Source of the DNA: Bradyrhizobium sp. CCBAU 53421
GTDB lineage: Bacteria > Pseudomonadota > Alphaproteobacteria > Rhizobiales > Xanthobacteraceae
Assembly: GCF_015291625.1 (NCBI RefSeq)
Contig: NZ_CP030047.1
Span: 2,356,001-2,420,000 of the forward strand
Direction: 5' to 3'
Length of the DNA stretch: 64,000 nucleotides
Of the stretch, positions 1 to 9,238 are shown piece after piece. The position numbers and the translations under genes are program-made. The notes below the pieces were generated by a model. The model saw only the letters and a program-made list of their open reading frames with translations, had not been told where the DNA came from and searched no databases. Numbering within the stretch: the stretch's first letter is position 1; each line of letters opens with the position of its first letter.

Positions 1-60
1 GCGGATGCCTATGCGCGTTTCCTGGCGACGGCGCCGGAGTACAAGGCGGCGATGGCTTAA
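1..60 (+). CDS. C-terminal end of an unidentified protein (cut by window start)
   Basis: The first 19 codons form an open frame ending in TAA at 58-60; the peptide ends with ATAPEYKAAMA. Its stop codon overlaps the stop codon of the convergent hydrolase gene by two bases. Too little is visible to name a product. Calling it a gene end rests on the open frame and the convergent layout only. Confidence 0.45.
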   Translation, partial: ADAYARFLATAPEYKAAMA

Positions 61-782
61 TCGCGGCCGGCGTCGAGGAAGGCTTGCGCCAGGCGCTCGG
101 GATTGGAGAAGCACAGCTCGTGGCTGCCCGGCACCTGGACCAGGCGGAACAGTCCGAGCTTCTCCGACAGCCGCGGATGCCAGGGCAAGCCGTGCGGCAT
201 CGCCGTATCCTCGGTGCAATTGACGTAGGACTTCGCGATCGGCATCTCGGCCGGATTGGTGCGCAGCGCGATCTTGTCCTGGAAGGTCTTCAGCGGGTGC
301 GGGTTGAGCTTGTCATAGGCCCGCTGCGCCGTCTCGAGATCGGCGTCGTTGATGAAGGCCTCGCGCCAGATCGGGAACGGCAGCACCACCGAGCCGTCGC
401 CGCGCTCGTCATGAATGGCGTCGAACAGCCCGACATAGTGCGGCGGCACCATGTCGTTGAGACACTCGCCATTGTTGGGCACGAAGGCGTTCCAGTACAC
501 CAGCCGGCGTATGCGGCTGGCGGCGGCGTCGGCAACGCCGGTGATGACCATGCCGCCATAGCTGTGGCCGACCAGCACGACGTCATTCAGATTGTGCTCG
601 GCGAGGTAATCCACGATCGACTGGATCGCCTCGGCAAGGCCGGAGTCCTTGCGGTCGCCCGGCCGGTTGCCCTTGATGGTCGGGGTGTGCACGACATGGC
701 CGGCCTTGCGGATGGCAGCCGCAACCGGTTCGAACTCGGCCCCGGTATGCCAGGCGCCATGGACGAGAACAAAGGTCGACAT
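57..782 (-). CDS. alpha/beta hydrolase, plant-esterase/hydroxynitrile-lyase-like (241 aa)
   Basis: Probable cytoplasmic serine esterase of the alpha/beta-hydrolase fold. The N-terminus has the oxyanion-type motif LVHGAWH (residues 6-12), and the nucleophile elbow GHSYGG places the catalytic serine at about residue 74. A late His in PGSHELC completes the likely triad. Length suits the methyl-ester esterase / pyrethroid hydrolase-like group. The ATG at 780-782 was chosen because AGGGAGG lies just upstream and the protein then begins directly with the first beta strand; the frame is open further upstream without a good site. It is divergent from an AraC-type gene, which may regulate it. Substrate unknown. 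Confidence 0.85.
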   Translation of the reverse strand: MSTFVLVHGAWHTGAEFEPVAAAIRKAGHVVHTPTIKGNRPGDRKDSGLAEAIQSIVDYLAEHNLNDVVLVGHSYGGMVITGVADAAASRIRRLVYWNAFVPNNGECLNDMVPPHYVGLFDAIHDERGDGSVVLPFPIWREAFINDADLETAQRAYDKLNPHPLKTFQDKIALRTNPAEMPIAKSYVNCTEDTAMPHGLPWHPRLSEKLGLFRLVQVPGSHELCFSNPERLAQAFLDAGRD

Positions 783-931
783 GTTGTACCTCCCTGTTTG
801 CTTGGATCGATCGCGACGTCCGGGACGGCCCGGGATACGCCCAGGTTTCAAGCTCTTCCTGATGGATATTGACCTGGGCCCGCGGAACGCGCTTGGCTGT
901 AACCGAACCGGATTGGGCTCGGAGTGAACTG

Positions 932-1912
932 ATGCAGCAAATCGCCGCCGCGGATCGCTCGCGCAGGCTGAGCTGGAATACCGCGGACACACGGCCAGGC
1001 GAGCAGTTCGCCTATTATCGCGAGGCGATCTGCCAGGCCTTCATGAACCTGACGCCGGAGCCGCCGGCGACGCCGGGCTTCCTCGCACGGGTCGAGACCG
1101 TTGGACTCGGCGACGGCGCGGTCAACCGGGTCAGTTTCCCTGAGCATGTCGTGCGGCGCTCGGCCGCCGATATCGCGGCGTCCGGCCGGCGCTGCTACTA
1201 CCTCAATCTCAAGCTGGCCGGCCGCTGCCGCATCCAGCAGGCCGGGCGCGAGATCAGCCTGTCGCCGGGGCAGGTCGGAATCTTCGACAGCGGGCAGCGC
1301 TTTTCGCTGCTGCACGACCGCGGCCCCGCGCTGCAGGTCGCATCGTTCTGGGTGCCGGCCGAGGCGCTCGATGAACGGCTGCCGTCGGCGCCGGAGGTGG
1401 CACCGGCGCGAGTCTCCGATGATCCCTTCGTCGGCCATCTGATCGCCGAGACGGCGCAGGTGCTGAACAGCTCGGCGTTCCGCGCGTCCGATACAGACAA
1501 CGCCCGGCTGTTCGGCGTGTTGCTCGATCTGGTCGCGCTCAGCCTGTCACGCGGCAGTCGGGAAGGCGTTGCCGAGAGCATCGGTCTTGCGGATGCGACG
1601 TGGCTTGCGCTGCGTCGGGCGGTGGACCGCCGGCTGCGCGAACCCGGGCTCGGTGTTGCCACCATTGCGGCCACGATCGGCATCAGCGAGCGCTATGTTC
1701 ACAAACTGTTCGCGCGGGCCGGCACCACATTCGCGAGCTATTTGATCGACCGCCGCCTCGACGGCGCCGCCCGCGATCTGAAGGATCCCGCGAGCGCCGG
1801 GCGCGCGATCGGCGACATCGCGTTCGACTGGGGCTTCTCCGATCTGTCGCATTTCACCCGGCGCTTCAGGCATCGCTTCGGCTGCACGCCGCGCGACTGG
1901 CGCCGCGGCTGA
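932..1912 (+). CDS. AraC-family transcriptional regulator (326 aa)
   Basis: DNA-binding regulator with an N-terminal AraC-binding-like sensory domain (roughly residues 60-200) and two C-terminal helix-turn-helix motifs. The first is around VATIAATIGISERYVHKLF and the second around IGDIAFDWGFSDLSHFTR, followed by the family end FRHRFGCTPRDWR. The ATG at 932 follows GGAG at 921-924; an earlier in-frame ATG at 869 lacks such a site. It lies between a divergent hydrolase and a maleylacetate reductase-like gene 21 bp downstream, which suggests control of one or both, perhaps in aromatic or ester catabolism. The effector is unknown. Confidence 0.9.
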   Translation: MQQIAAADRSRRLSWNTADTRPGEQFAYYREAICQAFMNLTPEPPATPGFLARVETVGLGDGAVNRVSFPEHVVRRSAADIAASGRRCYYLNLKLAGRCRIQQAGREISLSPGQVGIFDSGQRFSLLHDRGPALQVASFWVPAEALDERLPSAPEVAPARVSDDPFVGHLIAETAQVLNSSAFRASDTDNARLFGVLLDLVALSLSRGSREGVAESIGLADATWLALRRAVDRRLREPGLGVATIAATIGISERYVHKLFARAGTTFASYLIDRRLDGAARDLKDPASAGRAIGDIAFDWGFSDLSHFTRRFRHRFGCTPRDWRRG

Positions 1913-1933
1913 CCAACCATTCTGGAAATCGCC

Positions 1934-3001
1934 ATGGCGCAATCGTTGACCTATCAAGTCAGCCCGATGCGGGTCGTGTTCGGGACCGGCACCGTCGCGC
2001 AGCTGGCGGACGAACTCAGCCGGCTCGGCATCAGCCGCGCGCTGGTGCTCGCAAGCCGGCGGCAACAGGCCGAACTCGGCGATCTCCCAGGCCTGACCGG
2101 CGGCCGCGTGGCCGGTGCGTTCGACGGCGCTGTCGTGCACACGCCGGTCGCGGTCACCGAGCGTGCGATGCAGATGGTCGGCGAGCTCAAGCCCGACGGC
2201 GTGGTGGCGATCGGCGCGGGTGCCGCGACTGGCCTCAGCAAGGCGATCGCGCTGCGCACCGATTTGCCGCAACTGATCGTGCCGACCAGCTATGCCGGCT
2301 CCGAGATGACGCCGGTGCTCGGCGAGACCGTGGATGGCGTCAAGACCACACAATCGTCGCCGAAGATATTGCCCGAAGCCGTGATCTACGACGTCAATTT
2401 GACGGTCTCGATGCCGGCCAAATTCTCCGCGATCTCCGGCCTCAATGCGATCGCCCATGCCGCCGAGGCGCTATATGCGCGGGACGGCAATCCGATCACC
2501 TCGCTGATGGCGGAAGAGGCGATCGCAAAACTCGCGTCCTCCCTACCGGACGTGATCGCGCGGCCGCACGATCTCGACGCGCGGTCGGACGCGCTCTATG
2601 GCGCGTGGCTGTGCGCGGTCTGTCTCGGCACCGTCGGCATGGCGCTGCATCACAAGCTCTGCCACACCGTTGGCGCGCTGTTCGACCTGCCGCATGCCGA
2701 GACCCATGCGGTGCTGCTGCCGCACACCATCGCCTACAACACGCCGGCGGCACGCGATGCGATCGGCCGTGCCGCACGGGCGCTTGGAGCGTCCGATGCG
2801 GCCGATGGCCTGTTCCATCTGTCGGCAAGGCTCGGCGCGCCGCGCTCACTTGCGGAGATCGGCATGCCCGAAGACGGCATCGCAAGGGCGGCCGCGCTCG
2901 CCACCAAAAATCCCTACTGGAATCCGCGGCCGATCGAGGAGCGCGGCATCAGCGACCTCCTGCGGCGCGCATGGTCGGGCGCGCGGCCGCAGGCGGGATA
3001 G
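1934..3001 (+). CDS. maleylacetate reductase-like iron-containing alcohol dehydrogenase (355 aa)
   Basis: Member of the Fe-ADH superfamily closest in pattern to maleylacetate reductases, which reduce maleylacetate to 3-oxoadipate with NAD(P)H in lower aromatic pathways. Visible features are the N-terminal Rossmann half, the VPTSYAGSEMTPVLGE region near residues 115-130, and the metal-site His cluster in HHKLCHTVGALFDLPHAE and the later HAVLLPH. Length fits the family. No intradiol dioxygenase of the hydroxyquinol type lies beside it, so the substrate assignment is by family only. It is probably cotranscribed with the AraC gene 21 bp upstream. Confidence 0.85.
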   Translation: MAQSLTYQVSPMRVVFGTGTVAQLADELSRLGISRALVLASRRQQAELGDLPGLTGGRVAGAFDGAVVHTPVAVTERAMQMVGELKPDGVVAIGAGAATGLSKAIALRTDLPQLIVPTSYAGSEMTPVLGETVDGVKTTQSSPKILPEAVIYDVNLTVSMPAKFSAISGLNAIAHAAEALYARDGNPITSLMAEEAIAKLASSLPDVIARPHDLDARSDALYGAWLCAVCLGTVGMALHHKLCHTVGALFDLPHAETHAVLLPHTIAYNTPAARDAIGRAARALGASDAADGLFHLSARLGAPRSLAEIGMPEDGIARAAALATKNPYWNPRPIEERGISDLLRRAWSGARPQAG

Positions 3002-3002
3002 A

Positions 3003-4457
3003 TCACACGCCGATGGCGTTGCGCGCGATCACGTCGCGATAGAACGCCGCGCTCAGTTTCGGCACCCGCGCCTGGGTCTCGAAATCCACCCGGTAGAGGC
3101 CGAAGCGCTTCGCGTAGCCGTAGATCCATTCGAAATTGTCCATCAGGCTCCACAGGAAATAGCCGTGGACCGGAACGCCGTCGGCGGTCGCGCGCTGCAA
3201 TTGGGCGAGGTAGTTGCGCAGGAACATGATGCGGTCGAGGTCGTAGATCTGCCCGTCCGGCTGCACCTTGTCCTCGCCGGAGGTGCCGTTCTCGCTGATA
3301 TAGATGCTCTTGATGTTCCAGAGCTTGGCGGCGATCCGCGCCGCCCAATAGATCGTCTCCGGCGCGATCCGCAGCCAGTCCGAACTCATGTGCGGGAACG
3401 AGGCCGGCATCGGCAGCGGCTTCCAGCCGGGAGCAGTGTCGGTGGCGAGCACATAGCAGTGCGGCGCGTAGATGTTGAGCCCGACGAAATCGTTGGGCTG
3501 CGCGATGATCTTCAGCTCTTCGGCGGTGAATTTGGGCGCATCGGCGCCGGCATATTGCAGGAAGGCCTCGGTGTATTTGCCTTCGAGGAGGACGCCGAGG
3601 AAACCCGCGTTCAGCTCGCGCGTCGCGATCTCGGTGGCGCGGATATTCTCCGGCGTGTTGACCGCGGGCACGCAGGCGGTGATGTTTTCGGCGGGGCCGA
3701 CCCGCGTGCCCGGGCGCCCCTTGGCGCGGATCGCCTGCACCGCGAGCCCGTGCGCCAGCGCGACGCGGTGGCGCGCCTGGTTCACCTCGGCCGGCGGCAG
3801 CTTCAGTCCGGGCGCGTCGACGCCGAGCGCATAGCCGAAGGGGAGGAAACGCCCGACCTCGTTGAGGGTGAAAATGTTCTTCACCCGGTCGGTCAGCCGC
3901 TGCGCCACATAGCCGGCGTAGTCGCCGAACGCCTTCGACGTGTCGCGCGAGCGCCAGCCGCCGACCCTGTCCTGCAACGCCTGCGGCAAGTCCCAGTGAT
4001 AGAGCGTGGCATAGGGCTCGATGCCGTTGGCGAGCAGCTCGTCGACCAGGCGGTTGTAGAAGTCGAGGCCCTTCGGGTTCGGCGTGCCGGTGCCGTCGGG
4101 AAACACCCGCGGCCAGGCGATCGAGAAACGATAGGCCCTGGCGCCGAGATTTTTGATGAGGCCGACATCTTCCTTGTAGCGGTGGTAGTGCTCGTTGGCG
4201 CGATCGCCGGTCGAGCCGTCCTCGATCTTGCCCGATGTATGGGTGAATGTGTCCCAGATCGACGGGCCGCGGCCGTCCTCATTGACCGCGCCCTCGACCT
4301 GGTAGGATGAGGTCGCGGTGCCCCAGACGAAGCCGGCGGGAAAGTTCGTGCCATTCGGCCGCGGCGCGTGGTTCGCAGCCTGCCCCGGGGCTGACAGGCC
4401 GAGCGCCGAAAGGCCTGCAAGGCCCGCAAACTGCCGGCGCGAGAATGTTCCGAGCAT
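3003..4457 (-). CDS. exported GH1 beta-glucosidase (484 aa)
   Basis: Retaining glycoside hydrolase family 1 enzyme, expected to cleave beta-glucosides. An N-terminal SRRQFAGLAGLSALGL segment looks like a Tat-type signal peptide ending near residue 27, so it is probably periplasmic. The acid/base Glu is E200 in TLNEVG and the nucleophile is E389 in YISENG. Most GH1 enzymes have NEP at the acid/base site; here the proline is Val. The other family blocks (FVWGTATSSYQVEG, RFSIAWPR, YHWDLPQAL, GLNIY) are intact. GGGGG just before the ATG serves as the ribosome site. It ends one base after the convergent reductase gene. Confidence 0.93.
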   Translation of the reverse strand: MLGTFSRRQFAGLAGLSALGLSAPGQAANHAPRPNGTNFPAGFVWGTATSSYQVEGAVNEDGRGPSIWDTFTHTSGKIEDGSTGDRANEHYHRYKEDVGLIKNLGARAYRFSIAWPRVFPDGTGTPNPKGLDFYNRLVDELLANGIEPYATLYHWDLPQALQDRVGGWRSRDTSKAFGDYAGYVAQRLTDRVKNIFTLNEVGRFLPFGYALGVDAPGLKLPPAEVNQARHRVALAHGLAVQAIRAKGRPGTRVGPAENITACVPAVNTPENIRATEIATRELNAGFLGVLLEGKYTEAFLQYAGADAPKFTAEELKIIAQPNDFVGLNIYAPHCYVLATDTAPGWKPLPMPASFPHMSSDWLRIAPETIYWAARIAAKLWNIKSIYISENGTSGEDKVQPDGQIYDLDRIMFLRNYLAQLQRATADGVPVHGYFLWSLMDNFEWIYGYAKRFGLYRVDFETQARVPKLSAAFYRDVIARNAIGV

Positions 4458-4703
4458 TGTTGTCCCCCGTCGCCGGACGTTGCGGCTGGAATGTCAGCCA
4501 CAAGTTAGCCTTCCCACCTGCTGTTGAGCAACACGGGCCGACAGGCGAATCAACCTGGCGCTTGGCACGCCAATCGATGCGAAGCGTTGTGATCCCCATG
4601 TCGCGGAGTTGTCAGTTTTGTGGCGACATTTTCTCTACTAGATTGCCTGCCAGGTCCTGCCGGAATGCCCTCCGAAAATCACAGCGATCCCGTGAGCCGC
4701 GCG

Positions 4704-7370
4704 ATGAACAAGCCTGCAACCCATGTCCGAACCGCGCTGCTGCGTCGTCTTGCTACGGCAATCGGCTTGCTGCTGGCGACGGCCCCTGCAGCGCAGGCCG
4801 AGCAGACATTCTCGTTCGACAGCACCCCCGGGAAGCTGCCGAAGACGGTCGTACCGCTGAGCTACGCGATCGAGCTGACACCCGATCTCACCAGCCTCGC
4901 TCTGCCCGGCGTCGAGACCATCGAAATCGAGGTGCGCGAGGCGACCGCGCAGTTGACGCTGAATGCGATCAACACGACGTTCGCCGAGGCTACCATCGAT
5001 GACGGCGCGCAGCGCGCGATGGTCGTGATCGACGCCGCCGCGCAGACCGCGACGGTGGCCTTCGCCAAGCCTGTTACGGTGGGCCGGCACAAGCTCCGCA
5101 TTGCCTTCACGGCGCAGATCAACAAATTCGGCACCGGCCTGTTCTCGGTCGATTATCCGACCCCGACCGGGATCAAGCGGCTGATCTCCAGCAAGCTGGA
5201 GCCGGCCGACGCAAGGCGGATTTTTCCGTGCTGGGACGAGCCGTCGTTCAAGGCGAGCTTCGCACTGACGGTCGTGATCCCGCGCAATCTGCTTGCGGTC
5301 GGCAACATGCCTGTCGCGAGCGAGGAAGCGGTCGCCGGCGATCTCAAGAAGGTCACGTTCGCGCCGACGCCGAAGATGTCGAGCTATCTCTTCGTGCTCA
5401 CGGTTGGCGAGCTCGAGCGGATCACCGCGGATGCCGGCGGCGTCACGGTCGGCGTGGTGACGACGGAGGGCAAGAGCGGGCAGGGCCGGTTTGCGCTCGA
5501 CAGTGCGGTGAAGCTGCTCGCCTATTACAACGATTATTTCGGCGTGAAATATCCGCTGCCGAAGCTCGATTTGATCGCCGTTCCCGGCGGGTTCGGCGGC
5601 GCGATGGAGAACTGGGGCGGCATCACCTTCTTCGAGAGCCGGCTGCTGTTCGATCCCGCGACCAATGCCGAGACGGCGCGGCGCGGCATCTTCGCCATCA
5701 TCGCGCACGAGATGGCGCATATGTGGTTCGGCGATCTCGTCACCATGGCGTGGTGGGACAATCTCTGGCTCAACGAGGGCTTTGCCAGCTGGATGGCGAC
5801 CAAGGCCTCGGAGCAGTTTTACCCGCAATGGCAGAGCTGGCTGAACGGCTACGGCGCCAAGCAGTTCGCCATGGCGCTCGATGCGCGCCGCACCTCGCAT
5901 CCGGTGCAGCAGCCGATCGCCGATCACAGCGAAGCGGTCACGGCGTTCGATGCCATCACCTACAGCAAGGGTCAGGCTCTGATCCGGATGCTCGAGACCT
6001 GGCTCGGCGAGCGGGCGTTCGGCGACGGCATCCGCAAATACATGGCGGCGCATGCCTACAGCAATTCGACAACGGCCGATCTCTGGCAGGCGCTCGAGGC
6101 GTCCGGCGGCAAGCCGATCACCGGCATCGCCGCCTCCTTCACCGAGCAGGACGGCGTGCCGCTGGTGGTGGCCGAGACAGCCTGCGATGGCGCGGCGCAG
6201 CGCCTGACGTTGCGGCAGGACCGCTTCGTGATCGCCCCGGCCAACGATCCGCCGCTGCCGGCCCACGACTGGCAGATCCCGGCTACGGCCGGACCTGCGC
6301 ACGGCAAGCCGTTTGACGAGATCCTGCTGAAGGGCAGTGCCGATATTCCGGCCGGCGCATGCGGCGATGCGATCAAGGTCAATCTCGGCGACGTCGGTTA
6401 CTTCAGGGTCGAATACGGCCCCAAGAACCGCGCGGCGTTGCTGAACGCCTTCCCGCAAATGCAGGTCGCCGATCGGCTCAATGTCGTCACCGACAGCTGG
6501 GCGCTGGTGCAGGCCGGCCGCGCCGAGGCGCCGTCCTATCTTGCGCTGCTCGACGCGCTCGATGCCGGCGACCATCGCGCGGTGTGGGATCAGGTGATCT
6601 CGACCTTCGCCACGCTCAACCGCCTGTCGCGCGACCGCGGCGAACGGGGTGTGATCCAGGCCTATGCCCGCGCCAAGCTGCGCCCGGTGTTCGATCGGAT
6701 CGGATGGGATGGCAGCGGCCCCGACGACGACGACACCGCGCTGCTGCGCGCGAGCCTGATCTCGACGCTTGGCGATCTTGGCGACGCGGTAATCATTGCC
6801 GAGGCGAAGCGACGCTTTGCGGCGTTCCTCGATGATCCCAGCTCGCTGCCGACCACATTGCGCGATGCGGTCACCCATGTCGTCGGCATCACCGCCGACC
6901 GGGCAACCTATGACCAACTGTTGACGCTTGCGCGCAAGAGCACGGCGACCAATGAGCGGCTGCGCTATTATTTCGCCGCAGCCAGCGCCCGCAATGCCGA
7001 ACTGGCGCGCGCGACGCTGGCATTGACGCTGACCAGCGAATTGCCCGACACCATCGTCACCGGGATGATCAGCGCGGTTGCGGGCGCAGGCGAGCAGCCG
7101 CAACTCGCCTGGGACTTCGTCCGGACCAATTTCGATACGCTGCTGGCGAGGCAAGGGCCGAACTTCCGCGACCAGTTCGTGCCGAACTTCATGACCCATT
7201 TTACCGATCAGGCCCACGCGGCAGAACTCGCCGCCTTCGCCCCGTCGCAGTCCACCAGCGGCGGGCGGGTCATGGTGGCGCGCTCCTTGCAGGCGATCGC
7301 GATCTCGGCCGATCTCGCTGCGCGCGTGCTGCCCGCGGCCGACGCGTGGATCAAGGCGCACAAGCCGTGA
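4704..7370 (+). CDS. exported M1-family zinc aminopeptidase (888 aa)
   Basis: Zinc metallo-aminopeptidase of the ERAP/puromycin-sensitive type. The exopeptidase motif GAMEN is at residues 299-303; the zinc site is HEMAH (335-339) with the third ligand E358 in LNEG, 18 residues after the second His. A long C-terminal helical ERAP1-C-like domain follows. With the ATG at 4704 the protein begins with a clean signal peptide (LLRRLATAIGLLLATAPAAQA, in part), so it probably acts in the periplasm. In-frame ATGs at 4620 and 4665 would add a non-signal N-terminus and lack good ribosome sites. It lies alone, divergent from the beta-glucosidase. Confidence 0.93.
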   Translation: MNKPATHVRTALLRRLATAIGLLLATAPAAQAEQTFSFDSTPGKLPKTVVPLSYAIELTPDLTSLALPGVETIEIEVREATAQLTLNAINTTFAEATIDDGAQRAMVVIDAAAQTATVAFAKPVTVGRHKLRIAFTAQINKFGTGLFSVDYPTPTGIKRLISSKLEPADARRIFPCWDEPSFKASFALTVVIPRNLLAVGNMPVASEEAVAGDLKKVTFAPTPKMSSYLFVLTVGELERITADAGGVTVGVVTTEGKSGQGRFALDSAVKLLAYYNDYFGVKYPLPKLDLIAVPGGFGGAMENWGGITFFESRLLFDPATNAETARRGIFAIIAHEMAHMWFGDLVTMAWWDNLWLNEGFASWMATKASEQFYPQWQSWLNGYGAKQFAMALDARRTSHPVQQPIADHSEAVTAFDAITYSKGQALIRMLETWLGERAFGDGIRKYMAAHAYSNSTTADLWQALEASGGKPITGIAASFTEQDGVPLVVAETACDGAAQRLTLRQDRFVIAPANDPPLPAHDWQIPATAGPAHGKPFDEILLKGSADIPAGACGDAIKVNLGDVGYFRVEYGPKNRAALLNAFPQMQVADRLNVVTDSWALVQAGRAEAPSYLALLDALDAGDHRAVWDQVISTFATLNRLSRDRGERGVIQAYARAKLRPVFDRIGWDGSGPDDDDTALLRASLISTLGDLGDAVIIAEAKRRFAAFLDDPSSLPTTLRDAVTHVVGITADRATYDQLLTLARKSTATNERLRYYFAAASARNAELARATLALTLTSELPDTIVTGMISAVAGAGEQPQLAWDFVRTNFDTLLARQGPNFRDQFVPNFMTHFTDQAHAAELAAFAPSQSTSGGRVMVARSLQAIAISADLAARVLPAADAWIKAHKP

Positions 7371-7448
7371 GCTCGCGAGGGAGTTTCCGGCGGCGCGCGA
7401 TGCGGCTATGCTCCGTGCGCGGCATGCAATCAACGAGGCGAGGCTGAC

Positions 7449-9101
7449 ATGGTCAAAGGTTCCGATTTGCTGGTCGCGGCCCTCGAGAATGAGGGCGTGG
7501 AACGGGTGTTCGGCGTTCCCGGCGAGGAGAATCTCGACGTCGTCGAGAGCCTGCGCAAATCCTCGATCAAGCTGATCGTGACCCGCCACGAACAGGCCGC
7601 GGCGTTCATGGCGGCGACCTATGGCCGGCTGACCGGAAAGCCCGGCGTCTGCATGACGACGCTCGGTCCCGGCGCGCTCAATCTGACCACCGGTGCGGCC
7701 TATGCGCTGCTCGGCGCGATGCCGATGGTGATGTTGACGGGCCAGAAGGGCATCCTGAGCAGCCGGCAGGCCAAGTTCCAGATCGTCGATATCGTCAACA
7801 CGTTCCGGCCGCTGACCAAGCTGTCGCTGCAGATCGTCAGCGGCGCCACCATTCCGACGCTGGTGCGTGACGCCTTCCGGATCGCGACGCAGGAACGGCC
7901 GGGGCCGGTGCTGCTCGAACTGCCGGAGGACATCGCAGGCGAGGAGACCGAGCCCGTCGAGCTGGTGCATCCGCATCCGATCGAAATCCCGATCGCGCAC
8001 GCCGCCGCGCTCGACCGTGCCGCCGACATGATCCTGAAAGCGCAGCGTCCGCTGATCATGCTCGGTGCTGCGGCATCGCGCCCGCGCTCGACCGCCGGGA
8101 TCGGCGACTTCGTGCGGCGGACCAAGATCCCGTTCTTCACGACCCAGATGGGCAAAGGCACGGTATCGGGCGGCACCAATCAGTATATGGGGACCGCCGC
8201 GCTGAGCGAGCGCGACTATGTGCATGAGGCGATCGACCGCGCCGACCTGATCATCGCGATCGGTCACGACACGATCGAGAAGCCGCCCTTCATCATGGGC
8301 CCGAAGGGGCCGCAGGTGATCCATGTCAGCTACACGCCGGCGACTGTCGAGCAGGTCTATTTCCCGCAATGCGAGGTGATCGGCGATGTCGGGCCGAGCC
8401 TCGAGCTGCTGGCCGACCGCGTCGCGGGCAAGCTGCCGCATGCCAGCGCGCTGCTCAGCCTGCGCGAGGGCATTTTGGCGAAGATCACCGATCGCGCCAC
8501 CGAGGGCCGCTGGCCGCCGACGCCGCAGCGCATCGTGCACGATGTGCGGCAGGTCATTCCCGAGGACGGTATCGTTGCGCTCGACAACGGCATGTACAAG
8601 ATCTGGTTCGCGCGCAACTACCGCACGCTGCTCGCGAACTCGTTGCTGCTCGACAACGCGCTCGCCACCATGGGCGCCGGCCTGCCGTCGGCGATGATGG
8701 CCGCGATGCTCTATCCGAACAACCGCGTGCTCGCGGTCTGCGGTGACGGCGGCTTCATGATGAATTCGCAGGAGATGGAGACCGCGGTCCGTCTCAAGCT
8801 CAATCTCGTGATCCTGATCCTGGAAGATTCCGCCTATGGCATGATCCGCTGGAAGCAGGCGGTCGATCACTTCCCGGATTTCGGCCTGACCTTCGGCAAT
8901 CCGGATTTCGTCAAGTACGCCGAAAGCTATGGCGCCAAGGGTTCGCGGATCGAAAGCACGGAAGCGATCGTCCCGACCCTGGAGCGTGCCTTCTCAGGCG
9001 GCGGTGTGCACCTCGTGGTGGTGCCGATCGATTATACTGAGAACAAACGGGTGCTGGTCGATGAGCTGCGCGAGAAGGTGCAGCAGATCGACGTCGAATA
9101 G
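7449..9101 (+). CDS. acetolactate synthase-like ThDP-dependent enzyme (550 aa)
   Basis: Three-domain thiamine-diphosphate enzyme resembling catabolic acetolactate synthase large subunits, which join two pyruvates. The activating Glu is E48 in TRHEQAA, the ThDP/Mg motif begins G432-D433-G434 (GDGGFMMNSQEMETAVRLK) and ends in LEDSAYG rather than the common NN. The QKGILSSRQAKFQIVD region is typical of AlsS/BudB-like enzymes. No regulatory small subunit or acetolactate decarboxylase is nearby, so the exact 2-keto-acid reaction is uncertain. GAGG precedes the ATG. It stands between the aminopeptidase and pgm as an independent gene. Confidence 0.85.
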   Translation: MVKGSDLLVAALENEGVERVFGVPGEENLDVVESLRKSSIKLIVTRHEQAAAFMAATYGRLTGKPGVCMTTLGPGALNLTTGAAYALLGAMPMVMLTGQKGILSSRQAKFQIVDIVNTFRPLTKLSLQIVSGATIPTLVRDAFRIATQERPGPVLLELPEDIAGEETEPVELVHPHPIEIPIAHAAALDRAADMILKAQRPLIMLGAAASRPRSTAGIGDFVRRTKIPFFTTQMGKGTVSGGTNQYMGTAALSERDYVHEAIDRADLIIAIGHDTIEKPPFIMGPKGPQVIHVSYTPATVEQVYFPQCEVIGDVGPSLELLADRVAGKLPHASALLSLREGILAKITDRATEGRWPPTPQRIVHDVRQVIPEDGIVALDNGMYKIWFARNYRTLLANSLLLDNALATMGAGLPSAMMAAMLYPNNRVLAVCGDGGFMMNSQEMETAVRLKLNLVILILEDSAYGMIRWKQAVDHFPDFGLTFGNPDFVKYAESYGAKGSRIESTEAIVPTLERAFSGGGVHLVVVPIDYTENKRVLVDELREKVQQIDVE

Positions 9102-9238
9102 CGGATTGCGGCTGACGACGGGGAACGAAAAGCCCTCGGCTTGATTGAACGTAAGCCGCCATGGTAGCACGCCCAGATATCACGCAATGCTATCACTCGT
9201 TGTGCTGATGGTCGGTGATACCAGATCTGAGAGGTCAC

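Noticed and set aside
2598..4310. 570-codon plus-strand open frame over the beta-glucosidase gene
   Set aside because: It starts inside the reductase gene and opposes a GH1 gene with both catalytic Glu; composition is that of a shadow frame.
4638..8870. A 1410-codon open frame on the minus strand across the aminopeptidase and acetolactate synthase-like genes
   Set aside because: Both sense genes have clear catalytic motifs and normal lengths. The antisense translation is rich in Arg, His and Ala with no motif, as expected from GC-rich third positions mirrored on the other strand.
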